Assembly: GCF_014844095.1 (NCBI RefSeq)
Contig: NZ_CP062163.1
Location: 4,373,501-4,437,500 of the forward strand
Source of the DNA: Brevibacillus sp. JNUCC-41
Lineage (GTDB): Bacteria > Bacillota > Bacilli > Bacillales > DSM-1321
DNA length: 64,000 nt
Direction: 5' to 3'
Under the pieces are notes generated by a model that searched no databases, was not told the DNA's origin, and saw nothing but the letters and a program-made list of their open reading frames with translations. Below, one piece after another: positions 16,451-24,422 of the stretch (the first letter of the stretch is position 1; each line of letters starts with the position of its first letter). Position numbers and translations under genes: made by a program.

Positions 16451-17782
16451 TCACTTTATCGATATGGATCTTGATTTCGTCAGTAAGATGCTTATGCCGA
16501 TTTTCTTGCAAATGGTCAAGTAGTGCATGAAAGTTAATAATACAGCCCCTGTATTCATGCCTAAAATGATTCCTCCCATATTAAGAGAAGCTTGAGACCC
16601 TAGGATATACATCATTAAAAAGGCAACAATATGGGACCATACGGTATGGATGAAAGCATCCTTCACTAAACCCAGGCCGATGAGATAAGCTTGCATGGGA
16701 ATGACAAAAAAATGAAAAAGGAAATAAGGACATAATAATTTTAAATAGTATGCGGCAGATGTTGAAGAAAAAAAGAGGGAGGTCAAAGGTTCCGCAAAGA
16801 AGTAAATGAAAATCACAGCTGGAACTCCATATAATACGGTGAAAGACATCGATTTTTGCAATAAAACCCTCAATTTTTCCTTATCCTGCTTCTTGTATGC
16901 ATTCGAAACATTCGGAATGAGCATGATCATTAAGGAATGCGCGATAAAGGCCGGAAAGAAGCCAATCGTCATCGCAACCCCAGTCAGCATCCCAAAATGC
17001 TCTGTAGCCACTACCGCACCGAATCCTGCCGAGAGAAGGGCAGTATGGATCAAAAAAGGTTGGATGGCATTCGTTATCGCATGAAAGATCCTTAACCCCA
17101 TGGTAGGCAGCGAAACTTCCAATAACTTTTGTCGTGCATGTTTACCGGTTGTCCGCGAGTTCGTACCGCGCCTCATGATTCGCATTTGAAGAATCAAAAG
17201 GTTGATCAAGTATAGAAAAACGAGGAATTCACTGCCAATCAAAACAAAAAAGGCCATCAATAATGACTTTTCCTGGTTAAAATGAAATAAATTAAATATG
17301 AGGAAAAGCAAACCGAATTGAATGATATCTTTTAAAAAGTTGGATAAGGCAATCTTCCCCATTTGTTGGACACCCATGAAATAGCCCCTAGCAATCGATG
17401 AAAAGGAAACTATGGGGATCAATGTGATGAGCAGCCATTTAATATAGGGGTGGTATCTGTCCATTATGGATGAGAAGGAAAGTATGAAAGGCATGACTAT
17501 ACACATTACCAATACGACGACCGCAGCCATTTTAAGTGCATGAATGATAAGATTATAATGCATTGCCTGTTTATTTTCCGCAACGAATTTTGAAATGGAA
17601 ATATGTAATTCAAGGCTGGCAATCACATATATCAAAAAGAAAATTGGCAATATGGACATATAAAGCCCCATGCCCTCTTCGTGTAATTCCCTGGCCAGGA
17701 GCATGTTCACTAAAAATTCGATACATTCACCAAAGAACGCTGCGACAATCAAAATGAGCGTTCCTTTATAAAAAGACTTCAT
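16451..17782 (-). CDS. SpoVB/polysaccharide-flippase-like membrane protein (MOP superfamily)
   Basis: This 443-residue protein has about 12-14 hydrophobic segments. It fits the polysaccharide biosynthesis/SpoVB branch of the MOP flippase superfamily. The N-terminal FYKGTLILIVAAFFGECIEF, the ARELHEEGMGLYMSILP loop and VATEHFGMLTGVAMTIGF are typical. Relatives flip lipid-linked sugars, including peptidoglycan precursors during sporulation. It is shorter than canonical SpoVB (about 518 residues), so I do not assign that name. AGGAGTGG precedes the ATG. It is monocistronic. Confidence 0.82.
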   Translation of the reverse strand: MKSFYKGTLILIVAAFFGECIEFLVNMLLARELHEEGMGLYMSILPIFFLIYVIASLELHISISKFVAENKQAMHYNLIIHALKMAAVVVLVMCIVMPFILSFSSIMDRYHPYIKWLLITLIPIVSFSSIARGYFMGVQQMGKIALSNFLKDIIQFGLLFLIFNLFHFNQEKSLLMAFFVLIGSEFLVFLYLINLLILQMRIMRRGTNSRTTGKHARQKLLEVSLPTMGLRIFHAITNAIQPFLIHTALLSAGFGAVVATEHFGMLTGVAMTIGFFPAFIAHSLMIMLIPNVSNAYKKQDKEKLRVLLQKSMSFTVLYGVPAVIFIYFFAEPLTSLFFSSTSAAYYLKLLCPYFLFHFFVIPMQAYLIGLGLVKDAFIHTVWSHIVAFLMMYILGSQASLNMGGIILGMNTGAVLLTFMHYLTICKKIGISILLTKSRSISIK

Positions 17783-18155
17783 GTTGGCCCACTCCTAACA
17801 AGGTGTTTGTATAAAGATATGAGACATGCCATGGAATATTCATGTGGAACTGCATATCCCGGCGATACAATATGCGGTCATGCCTAGGGGAATCCTTAAT
17901 AATCGTTGTTGTAAGATAAAAAATAAAATCGGGGTTAGGTTGGGTAATTGATTGAAATCGATTGGTTTCATTCATTTGTTATTGGGAAATCCACATGAAA
18001 GACTTCATGGGTGATATTCCAAACAAAGTCATGTTTTTGTCATGTTCCCTTTGGTCGAAAGTGTCAGGGGAAGCATGAACATAAGACCGGGACTTGAATT
18101 TCGCTTTGAAATTCATGCTTTATTTTGCTATCCTTTAGCAGAGGGGATGATCTAT
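17783..18155. other. Divergent intergenic region
   Basis: These 373 bases separate the flippase gene (minus strand) from a small plus-strand gene. A plus-strand frame stays open from 18042, but its residues before 18156 lack a ribosome site and do not look coding. I see no promoter or repeat that I can defend. Confidence 0.4.
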
Positions 18156-18434
18156 ATGAAATTCACATCTATTAGTCAATCAAATATAGATGAATTGTGC
18201 ATTGCGTTTGAAAGTTGTCTTACGAAACATGATATTACATTTAAATATGTAGATATGACGGTAGATAACGGAATCATATCGTTTATTTTTTGTAATGATC
18301 CGGAAAATGCGAGATCGGTCGACATGGAAAGTGAACGTTTTATTGGATTGGATACGGATTACATAGCCAAGGAAATTTTAGAGCCTATCCTGCCTAGATT
18401 AAAGGAATATGCACAAAATAAAATCATCGATTAA
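18156..18434 (+). CDS. Small protein of unknown function
   Basis: This 92-residue protein begins MKFTSISQSNIDELCIAFES. It has a mixed alpha/beta pattern, with KYVDMTVDNGIISFIFCNDPE in the middle and DTDYIAKEILEPILPRLKEYA near the end. I do not recognise it. There is no signal or membrane segment. The ATG at 18156 follows GAGGGG, while the longer open frame from 18042 lacks a ribosome site. Its stop codon overlaps the 5' arm region of its own terminator. Confidence 0.6.
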   Translation: MKFTSISQSNIDELCIAFESCLTKHDITFKYVDMTVDNGIISFIFCNDPENARSVDMESERFIGLDTDYIAKEILEPILPRLKEYAQNKIID

Positions 18435-18448
18435 GATGATTTTTTTTG
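18420..18448 (+). terminator. Terminator overlapping the stop codon
   Basis: AAAATCATC pairs with GATGATTTT around GATTAA and runs into a T tract. The loop contains the TAA stop of the preceding gene. Confidence 0.8.
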
Positions 18449-18645
18449 TTTTGATACATGTTTTTATTGTCCAAATGGAACTGGAAATTTAACTTCCTAT
18501 TATATGCGTATTATCATAACAGGGAGATGATATTTCATTGATCGGAAAGTGTATAGTTAGGGGAATTAAAAAAGGCCGGAAGGGAAAAGGAAGAATTAAT
18601 AAAAAGGTTACCATTGGATAGCTTTGCAGGAAACGGCGTTTAAAT

Positions 18646-18689
18646 AGAAGAAAAACCCTTGGTTGAATACATCCAGGGTTTTTCTTCTT
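18646..18689 (-). terminator. Terminator of rocE
   Basis: On the minus strand GAAAAACCCT pairs with AGGGTTTTTC, with T-rich flanks on both sides. It lies about 70 bases after the rocE stop. The stretch between 18449 and 18645 holds one 27-residue TTG-started basic frame (18538-18621) that I do not call a gene. Confidence 0.75.
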
Positions 18690-18759
18690 TGAAAAGCCAT
18701 CTTTATGAATTGTAAAGATCGCTTTTCACCATTTTCACTCAACTCCTCAGCCTTCAGGA

Positions 18760-20196
18760 TCAAATGACCATTTTTTTGCCGGCATTTAATTCAACTTCCT
18801 GCTTGGGAGTTTCTATGGTCTTGTTTTTCTTCACTCTTAAATGATAAACCGCATAACATCCAAGGAAGAATGTTCCCCCGCAATAAAGGGCCATTCGCTG
18901 CTCAGGAACAAATGCAAGACTGATCATGACGATACAGTTTGCTAGTAAAGCAAGAATGGGGATGAATGGATATAGCGGAACTTTGAATTTCAGATTTTCT
19001 ATCTTTCCGCCTTGGCGGGTATAGGATTTTCTAAAAGCAAGAAGACTGGCCGATATGGCAATCCAGCCAATTTGTGCACCTAATCCTGCAAGGGAGAGAA
19101 GAAAGACAAATATTGTTTTGGCAGCTACTACACTTGAAAGTAAAGACAAACCGGCAATTGCAAGGGTAATAAGCAAGGCATTAAGCGGAATCCCTCTCTT
19201 ATTCACCAAACCGAGCTTCGGACTTGCCATACCTTCCCTAGAGAGCGAATAGAGCATACGTGTCGCAGCATAAAGACCGGAGTTCGCCACTGACAATAGT
19301 GCTGTAAGAATGATGAAGTTCATGATGTCAGCTGCATACGGAACTCCGATACTATCTAGTACAACAACGAATGGACTTTCTGAGATGCTGGCTTTTTCCC
19401 TTGGAATCATCGCCGATAATACAGTGACAGAAAGAACAAAGAAGAAAAGGGTTCTCCAAACGGTTTGTTTGATGGACCTTGGGATGACCTTTTCCGGGTT
19501 TTCACTTTCTCCAGCGGCAATTCCGATTAATTCTGTGCCCTGGAAGGAAAAGTTCACTGTAATCATTGTGATTAGCAGGGCCGATATCCCATTGGGGAAA
19601 AGACCCTCAGCTAAAAAGTTGGAGAAAAATGGAGCTTCTTGTCCGCCTTTCATATCAATCATTCCAAACATGGCAGCACCGCCAACGATGATGAACAGAA
19701 TGATGGCCAATACTTTTATGCTGGAAAAAACAAACTCCGATTCGCCAAATGCTTTTGCTGATAAGGCGTTGAGTGAAAATATGAGAAAAGCAAAGATTGC
19801 ACACCACATCCAAACGGGTGATTCGGGAAACCATCTTTGCATAAGCTGTCCTGCTGCCAAAAACTCTAAAGCAACTGTAACGGCCCAACCTAACCAGTAA
19901 AGCCATCCGATGGCAAACCCGGTTCCAGGACCGATGAACTTAGTCGCATATGTCTGAAACGAACCGGAAACAGGCATGGCAACGGATAGTTCACCTAGAC
20001 AAAGCATCGTTAAATACATGATGAAGCCGCCGACTATGTAAGAGAGGATAGCACCGAATGCTCCTGCTTCATGAATGGTATAGCCTGAACCAATGAAAAA
20101 GCCCGTACCAATACATCCCCCTATTGAAATCATAAATAAATGTCTTGCTTTCATGCTCCGTTTTAATTCATTTGGTTGATTTTCTGCTGTTTTCAT
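18760..20196 (-). CDS. rocE: RocE-type arginine/ornithine amino acid permease
   Basis: This 478-residue permease of the amino acid-polyamine-organocation family has 12 membrane segments. It imports arginine, ornithine or related amino acids by proton symport. Long stretches match B. subtilis RocE: MKARHLFMISIGGCIGTGFF, FIMYLTMLCLGELSVA, PVSGSFQTYATKFI, WLYWLGWAVTVALEFLAAGQ, and FQGTELIGIAAGESENPEKV. It lies downstream of rocF on the same strand with a 364-base gap, so it supplies substrate for arginase. The ATG follows AAAGGAG. I found no sigma-54 type -24/-12 promoter upstream, unlike the B. subtilis roc operons; this was checked by eye only. Confidence 0.92.
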   Translation of the reverse strand: MKTAENQPNELKRSMKARHLFMISIGGCIGTGFFIGSGYTIHEAGAFGAILSYIVGGFIMYLTMLCLGELSVAMPVSGSFQTYATKFIGPGTGFAIGWLYWLGWAVTVALEFLAAGQLMQRWFPESPVWMWCAIFAFLIFSLNALSAKAFGESEFVFSSIKVLAIILFIIVGGAAMFGMIDMKGGQEAPFFSNFLAEGLFPNGISALLITMITVNFSFQGTELIGIAAGESENPEKVIPRSIKQTVWRTLFFFVLSVTVLSAMIPREKASISESPFVVVLDSIGVPYAADIMNFIILTALLSVANSGLYAATRMLYSLSREGMASPKLGLVNKRGIPLNALLITLAIAGLSLLSSVVAAKTIFVFLLSLAGLGAQIGWIAISASLLAFRKSYTRQGGKIENLKFKVPLYPFIPILALLANCIVMISLAFVPEQRMALYCGGTFFLGCYAVYHLRVKKNKTIETPKQEVELNAGKKMVI

Positions 20197-20560
20197 TGAA
20201 AAACTCCTTTACCTGATGGTGCAAACGGTTTCATTTATGTTGGGACGTTATTAGGGAATTTGTGTTTTCACAAGTCTAATAGCTTTGATTCTTAGATAGT
20301 ATCGAATTCCCTCCGAAAAGAGATTACTTCTGCATTAAAGAATCATGAGTCAATGAACATAGGTACCTATGCAGAATTAATTTCGAAAGCGCCGCTTAAT
20401 AAAGAAAAGGAAGCCAAGCGTCAGGAAACTAGGGATGTAAATTGGTTCAAGTCGATCATCCGCCAACGGGGGAAGAAGCACATAAAAGAAGTATGGGCTT
20501 TTTCCTATGGATTATCACTTAACGAACTCTCTATTTTTCTATCAAAAACATTGAGTCCGA
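20197..20560. other. rocF-rocE gap with an opposing open frame
   Basis: No terminator hairpin is visible here, so rocF and rocE may share a transcript. On the plus strand a frame is open from about 20302. It reads MNIGTYAELISKAPLNKEKE from an ATG at 20353 and ends at 20568, after KHIKEVWAFSYGLSLNELSI. The residues look protein-like, but no ribosome site precedes the ATG. It may be a gene remnant. Confidence 0.35.
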
Positions 20561-21511
20561 TTATTTAACATGAGCCAATAAATCAGGAGTGATATGATCT
20601 TCCGCTCCATAAAGTAATTTTTCCCCAAGCAATGAGCCCATTAATGCAACGGCAACTTCAGCCGTTTTATTATGCTCGTCCAATATTGGGTTTATCTCAA
20701 CAAACTCTGCTGATGTAATGATATTAGCTTCAGCTAGCATTTCCATGGCAAGATGGCTTTCACGGTAACTAATACCTCCCATTACAGGCGTTCCGACCCC
20801 TGGTGCATCATCTGGATCAAGACCATCAAGATCAAGTGATAAATGAACAAGATCCGTACGTTCCTTCAGGTAGGCAATCGATTCTTCCATCACTTTTGTC
20901 ATGCCCATTCTATCAATCTCATGCATCGTATAGACTTTAATTCCTTTTTCCCTGATTAACTCTTTCTCACCTTGGTCTAAAGAACGGGCACCAATAATGA
21001 CAATATTTTCTGGTTTGACCTTTGGAGAATATCCGCCAATGTTAGTAAGTGCAGGGTGGCCAAGACCCAAACTTACTGCAAGGGACATACCATGTATGTT
21101 TCCTGATGGGGAAGTTTCGGCAGTGTTTAAATCCCCATGTGCATCATACCATATTACCCCTAAGTTTTCAGAATGCTTCGCTAAACCGGCTAATGTCCCG
21201 ATTGCTATACTGTGATCTCCGCCTAATACTAAAGGAAACCGATTGGATTGGATGACTTCATCCACTTTTTGACTCAATTTTTCATTACCTTCTGCTACGT
21301 CCTGCAGATTCTTTAGATTTGTGTCGATATCACTTTGTGCTCTTTCCTGTATTTCTACTTTAATATCACCTTCATCACGGACAGTATAGCCAATGTTTTC
21401 TAGTCTTTCACTCAATCCTGCATATCTTATGGCACTAGGCCCCATATCCACTCCTCTTCTAGTTTGACCAAGATCCATTGGAACACCAATAATTGAAATT
21501 TCCTTCTTCAT
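20561..21511 (-). CDS. rocF: Arginase
   Basis: Arginase hydrolyses L-arginine to ornithine and urea with a two-manganese centre; it is the first step of arginine use as nitrogen and carbon source. All ureohydrolase motifs are present: LVLGGDHSIAIG, VIWYDAHGDLNTAETSPSGN with IHGM, and SLDLDGLDPDDAPGVGTPVM with the EFVEINP segment. At 316 residues it is slightly longer than B. subtilis RocF (296). The open frame extends 43 residues further, but GAAGGAGGAATT fixes the start at the ATG ending at 21511. A sigma-A-like promoter lies 30-60 bases upstream. rocE follows. Confidence 0.95.
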   Translation of the reverse strand: MKKEISIIGVPMDLGQTRRGVDMGPSAIRYAGLSERLENIGYTVRDEGDIKVEIQERAQSDIDTNLKNLQDVAEGNEKLSQKVDEVIQSNRFPLVLGGDHSIAIGTLAGLAKHSENLGVIWYDAHGDLNTAETSPSGNIHGMSLAVSLGLGHPALTNIGGYSPKVKPENIVIIGARSLDQGEKELIREKGIKVYTMHEIDRMGMTKVMEESIAYLKERTDLVHLSLDLDGLDPDDAPGVGTPVMGGISYRESHLAMEMLAEANIITSAEFVEINPILDEHNKTAEVAVALMGSLLGEKLLYGAEDHITPDLLAHVK

Positions 21512-21541
21512 GTGTAATTCCTCCTTCGATTTTTCTTCCCT

Positions 21542-21571
21542 AGTATAAGGGTAAAATGATAGATGACTCAA
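21542..21571 (-). promoter_or_regulatory. Probable promoter of rocF
   Basis: On the minus strand TTGAGT (21571-21566) and TATACT (21547-21542) are separated by 18 bases, about 30 bases before the start codon. This suggests sigma-A rather than sigma-54 transcription. Confidence 0.45.
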
Positions 21572-21649
21572 CTCGACATTTTTTTGAATATTTATACGAT
21601 TGGGAAAAGGCTGAAAGTCTTGGGTTGAATTTCCTAACATTAATTATTC

Positions 21650-21686
21650 ATGAACATTGAATCATTACCGTGCAGGGTATGTTCAT
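21650..21686. promoter_or_regulatory. Inverted repeat upstream of rocF
   Basis: ATGAACAT (21650-21657) and ATGTTCAT (21679-21686) form a perfect 8-bp inverted repeat about 80 bases upstream of the rocF promoter. It could be an activator site of the RocR or AhrC type, but it does not match either consensus well. Confidence 0.35.
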
Positions 21687-22005
21687 AAATAAGAAAAGTG
21701 GTGCAAATCCCTTTAAATCTGGAAATATGGTGATATTTTCATCTCGCGGATGAAAGTGGCAGCGTTCCCAATCTGATTCTTACGCAAAGGATGATTCAGA
21801 AGGTGATGGGTATATTTTGCTAGTTACATTTATTCATAAAAAGGAGCAGTTTCACTTGTAATGCATGGAAGGATTTTTCAATTTTATATGGAATATATAA
21901 AAAAAGACTAAAAATATTTAGTAGCTTAAAAGAATTTCGCAAATTTTTTTCATCTAACTCACTGAGTACTTTGTTTTTAGACGCAGTTTGAATTAGGAGG
22001 TATTC

Positions 22006-24072
22006 ATGTTGAATAGCAATGATAGACATAGTGGAAAAATGGAACCGAACCTAAGGAATCAGAGCTTTGAGTATTTATCGAACCGCTGGTCAAGCAAAAT
22101 AAATAACTTTTTGGTTCTTTGCATATATGAGCAAAACAATCAATTTCATGACTTCAATAATAAATTCAAAACACACAAGTTAAGAGATTCGAAAGGGTTT
22201 CTAACCTTTAAAGATGGGTTGAATAATAAAAGTTTTGTTATTTGGGAACATGCATATAAAGAGAACGAAGAGCTATTTGCCAAGCTGAGGTTAACGGCGA
22301 GAAATGAAACATTATCACATATTGCCCAACATGTCGTATTCTATCTATTAAGTGAATATAAAAGGATCTCTACAGGAAATCATGCTATTTTAAAAGATAA
22401 ACATTTAATGGAAGATTCAATTTACCAAATGGAAAAAAAATTAAAAAGTGATACCTTTTTGGCTGAGAAATCGGTTTGGGAGGACTTTTACAGCTGGTTT
22501 AGACTGCTGGTAAAAGAATGGGTCCTTGAGGAAATAGCCTTAACAATAGGCTTTAATGAAATGGAAAGACTTGATGATCAAGCATTAAATAAGTTATTTT
22601 ACAGTCATCTCACAAAACATTTTACTGAAAACACTGAATTTTTATCGAAAGTAACAGATATCGTTAATGAGTATATTAAAAATTGGATCGATAAGATCAT
22701 GATTGAATTTAATATCGAAAATAATACGATCGAAAAGATAGAAAACCTGTTATGTTTTAAGAAGGATTTGCAAACATCGGATGTACTATTATCCACGATG
22801 AGGGATTTTGCTTTCAACTTTACAAACCAAGATCATTTGCTTGTAATGAATAGTGCTCCATATCAGTCGGTTAGAGATGCAATTTATAAAAAAAAATTCG
22901 AAATCATTGGAAACAACCCTTGGCCTGCAACACCAATATTAAAGGGGAATACGGAAGGTTCCATACAAATAATCCCTTTTGGGAATGATCATACAACCTT
23001 TGAGCAGACGAATGTAAAAGAAGCTTGGAACCGTTTCCACTCTTTATCTGATGTTGATGTTGATGTTTTTGATGCTCTTTGTAGCCTTTTCTTGTCAAAG
23101 GCTGCTCATAATGAGGAAACAGTGGAAATTTGTTTAAATGATCTCCTTTCAATAAGAGGATTGAAGCCAAAACTTGGTGGATTAGGACGTCGGGGTGGTT
23201 ACGAAGCTAAACAGCGTGAACAAATTTTGAAATCGCTTACAAATATACAAAGCATCTGGATTAACATTAACAAAGCTACCATCTATGAAAAAGGCAAGCC
23301 TGTCCAGACCAAGCTACAAGGGAGGACATTTATTTTTAAAGATCGTGCTGGTGTGGAATATGATATATCGGAAGAAACTTGCAGGAAAAAGATAACGTTC
23401 ACGATTGACAAGGTTTTCGCTAAGTATCTTAATGGCTCTGCGAGGCAAGTCGCCCTTCTTTCGATAAAGGCCCTTCAATATAATCCATATAAGCAACTTT
23501 GGGAAAAAAGGCTTACAAGATATTTAAGCTGGCGCTGGAGGACCCAAGCAAGAAAAGGAGACTTTTTACAGCCGAATAAAACCAGTACCTTAATGGAATC
23601 GATCGGTGAAAAATTAAATGACCGTACACCGTCCCGTACTAGGGAACGTTTCGAGAAAGCTTTGGATGTTTTACTGGATGATGGTGTAATCGCATCATGG
23701 CATTATGAAAAATGGGATGAATCGATAGCCGATTATAAAGGCTGGGCCAGCATTTGGCTGAATTCGATGATATTAATAGAACCGCCTGATATCATAAAGG
23801 AGCAATATCGTTCCATTGAAAAAAAACAAAGATCTCACCCTGGCAATCGGCTTACAAAGCAAGCCCCGGCTAACCTAAAGAGCAGTGATCATATTGGTGA
23901 GCAAATAAGAATTGAAAGAAAAAGACTCAACCTCTCTTTATATCAATTAGCAGAGGAGTTGGAGATATCAGCGCCATACGTAAGTAACATTGAAAGAGGT
24001 ATGAAAATTCCATCCCCTAAAATTCAAATGAAAATGAAGAAATGGCTTGAAAAACAAATAAGAACATATTGA
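22006..24072 (+). CDS. Orphan 688-residue protein with C-terminal XRE DNA-binding domain
   Basis: I do not recognise this family with confidence. The C-terminal 60 residues are an XRE/Cro helix-turn-helix (IGEQIRIERKRLNLSLYQLA, then ISAPYVSNIERGMKIPSP). The middle (about 355-460) has DLLSIRGLKPKLGGLGRRGG and KQREQILKSLTNIQSIWI, and about 490-600 has LSWRWRTQARKGDF, both resembling winged-helix replication initiators of plasmids. The N-terminal 300 residues are helical and unassigned. There are no membrane segments. Base composition is more AT-rich than in the neighbours, suggesting transfer. AGGAGG precedes the ATG, and the gene is flanked by its own terminator. It could be a relic replication or regulatory protein of a mobile element. 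Confidence 0.7.
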   Translation: MLNSNDRHSGKMEPNLRNQSFEYLSNRWSSKINNFLVLCIYEQNNQFHDFNNKFKTHKLRDSKGFLTFKDGLNNKSFVIWEHAYKENEELFAKLRLTARNETLSHIAQHVVFYLLSEYKRISTGNHAILKDKHLMEDSIYQMEKKLKSDTFLAEKSVWEDFYSWFRLLVKEWVLEEIALTIGFNEMERLDDQALNKLFYSHLTKHFTENTEFLSKVTDIVNEYIKNWIDKIMIEFNIENNTIEKIENLLCFKKDLQTSDVLLSTMRDFAFNFTNQDHLLVMNSAPYQSVRDAIYKKKFEIIGNNPWPATPILKGNTEGSIQIIPFGNDHTTFEQTNVKEAWNRFHSLSDVDVDVFDALCSLFLSKAAHNEETVEICLNDLLSIRGLKPKLGGLGRRGGYEAKQREQILKSLTNIQSIWININKATIYEKGKPVQTKLQGRTFIFKDRAGVEYDISEETCRKKITFTIDKVFAKYLNGSARQVALLSIKALQYNPYKQLWEKRLTRYLSWRWRTQARKGDFLQPNKTSTLMESIGEKLNDRTPSRTRERFEKALDVLLDDGVIASWHYEKWDESIADYKGWASIWLNSMILIEPPDIIKEQYRSIEKKQRSHPGNRLTKQAPANLKSSDHIGEQIRIERKRLNLSLYQLAEELEISAPYVSNIERGMKIPSPKIQMKMKKWLEKQIRTY

Positions 24073-24090
24073 TGAATTTTGAACAAATTG

Positions 24091-24126
24091 AACCCTTTCC
24101 CCATATAAGGAAGAGGGTTTTTTTTG
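24091..24126 (+). terminator. Terminator of the XRE-protein gene
   Basis: AACCCTTTCC pairs with GGAAGAGGGTT around CCATATAA and runs into eight T residues. Confidence 0.8.
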
Positions 24127-24316
24127 TTGTGAAAACAGGATTTTTAAGAATACCCCTGTATGTGTTGCCTTATACACAAAAACATTGGCGTTTATCTCGT
24201 TCAAATGTCGGGGCTATCACTGTAAAAAGTCGGGGTCATCGAGAACACAAATTTTTCATTCCATTTTTTTGGCCCTGCTGCAATATGTGAATTTTCGTCT
24301 TTTACAAATAATTAAC

Positions 24317-24365
24317 TGTCTAATGTTTTAAATGAATTTAACAATCTATGTTTTTTCAGAATATA
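24317..24365 (+). promoter_or_regulatory. Control region of the acyl-CoA operon
   Basis: TGTCTAATG (24317-24325) and ATTTAACAATCT (24336-24347) both recur upstream of the second amidohydrolase cassette (36503-36523). They are followed by TTTTCAGAATAT, which resembles half of a CodY box (four mismatches to the 15-base consensus). The rest of the gap (24127-24422) contains two short GTCGGGG direct repeats and nothing else I can name. Confidence 0.35.
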
Positions 24366-24422
24366 ACACCCTCCATGTAAGATTAGTTCAAAGATATCTT
24401 TTTATATGTAGGGGGGAAGATC

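Noticed and set aside
18538..18621. 27-residue basic peptide with TTG start
   Set aside because: GGGAGA is suitably placed, but the sequence is low-complexity Lys/Gly and there is no other support.
20197..20340. Sigma-54 (-24/-12) promoter expected before rocE
   Set aside because: I looked for TGGCAC-N5-TTGCA on the minus strand and found no acceptable match.
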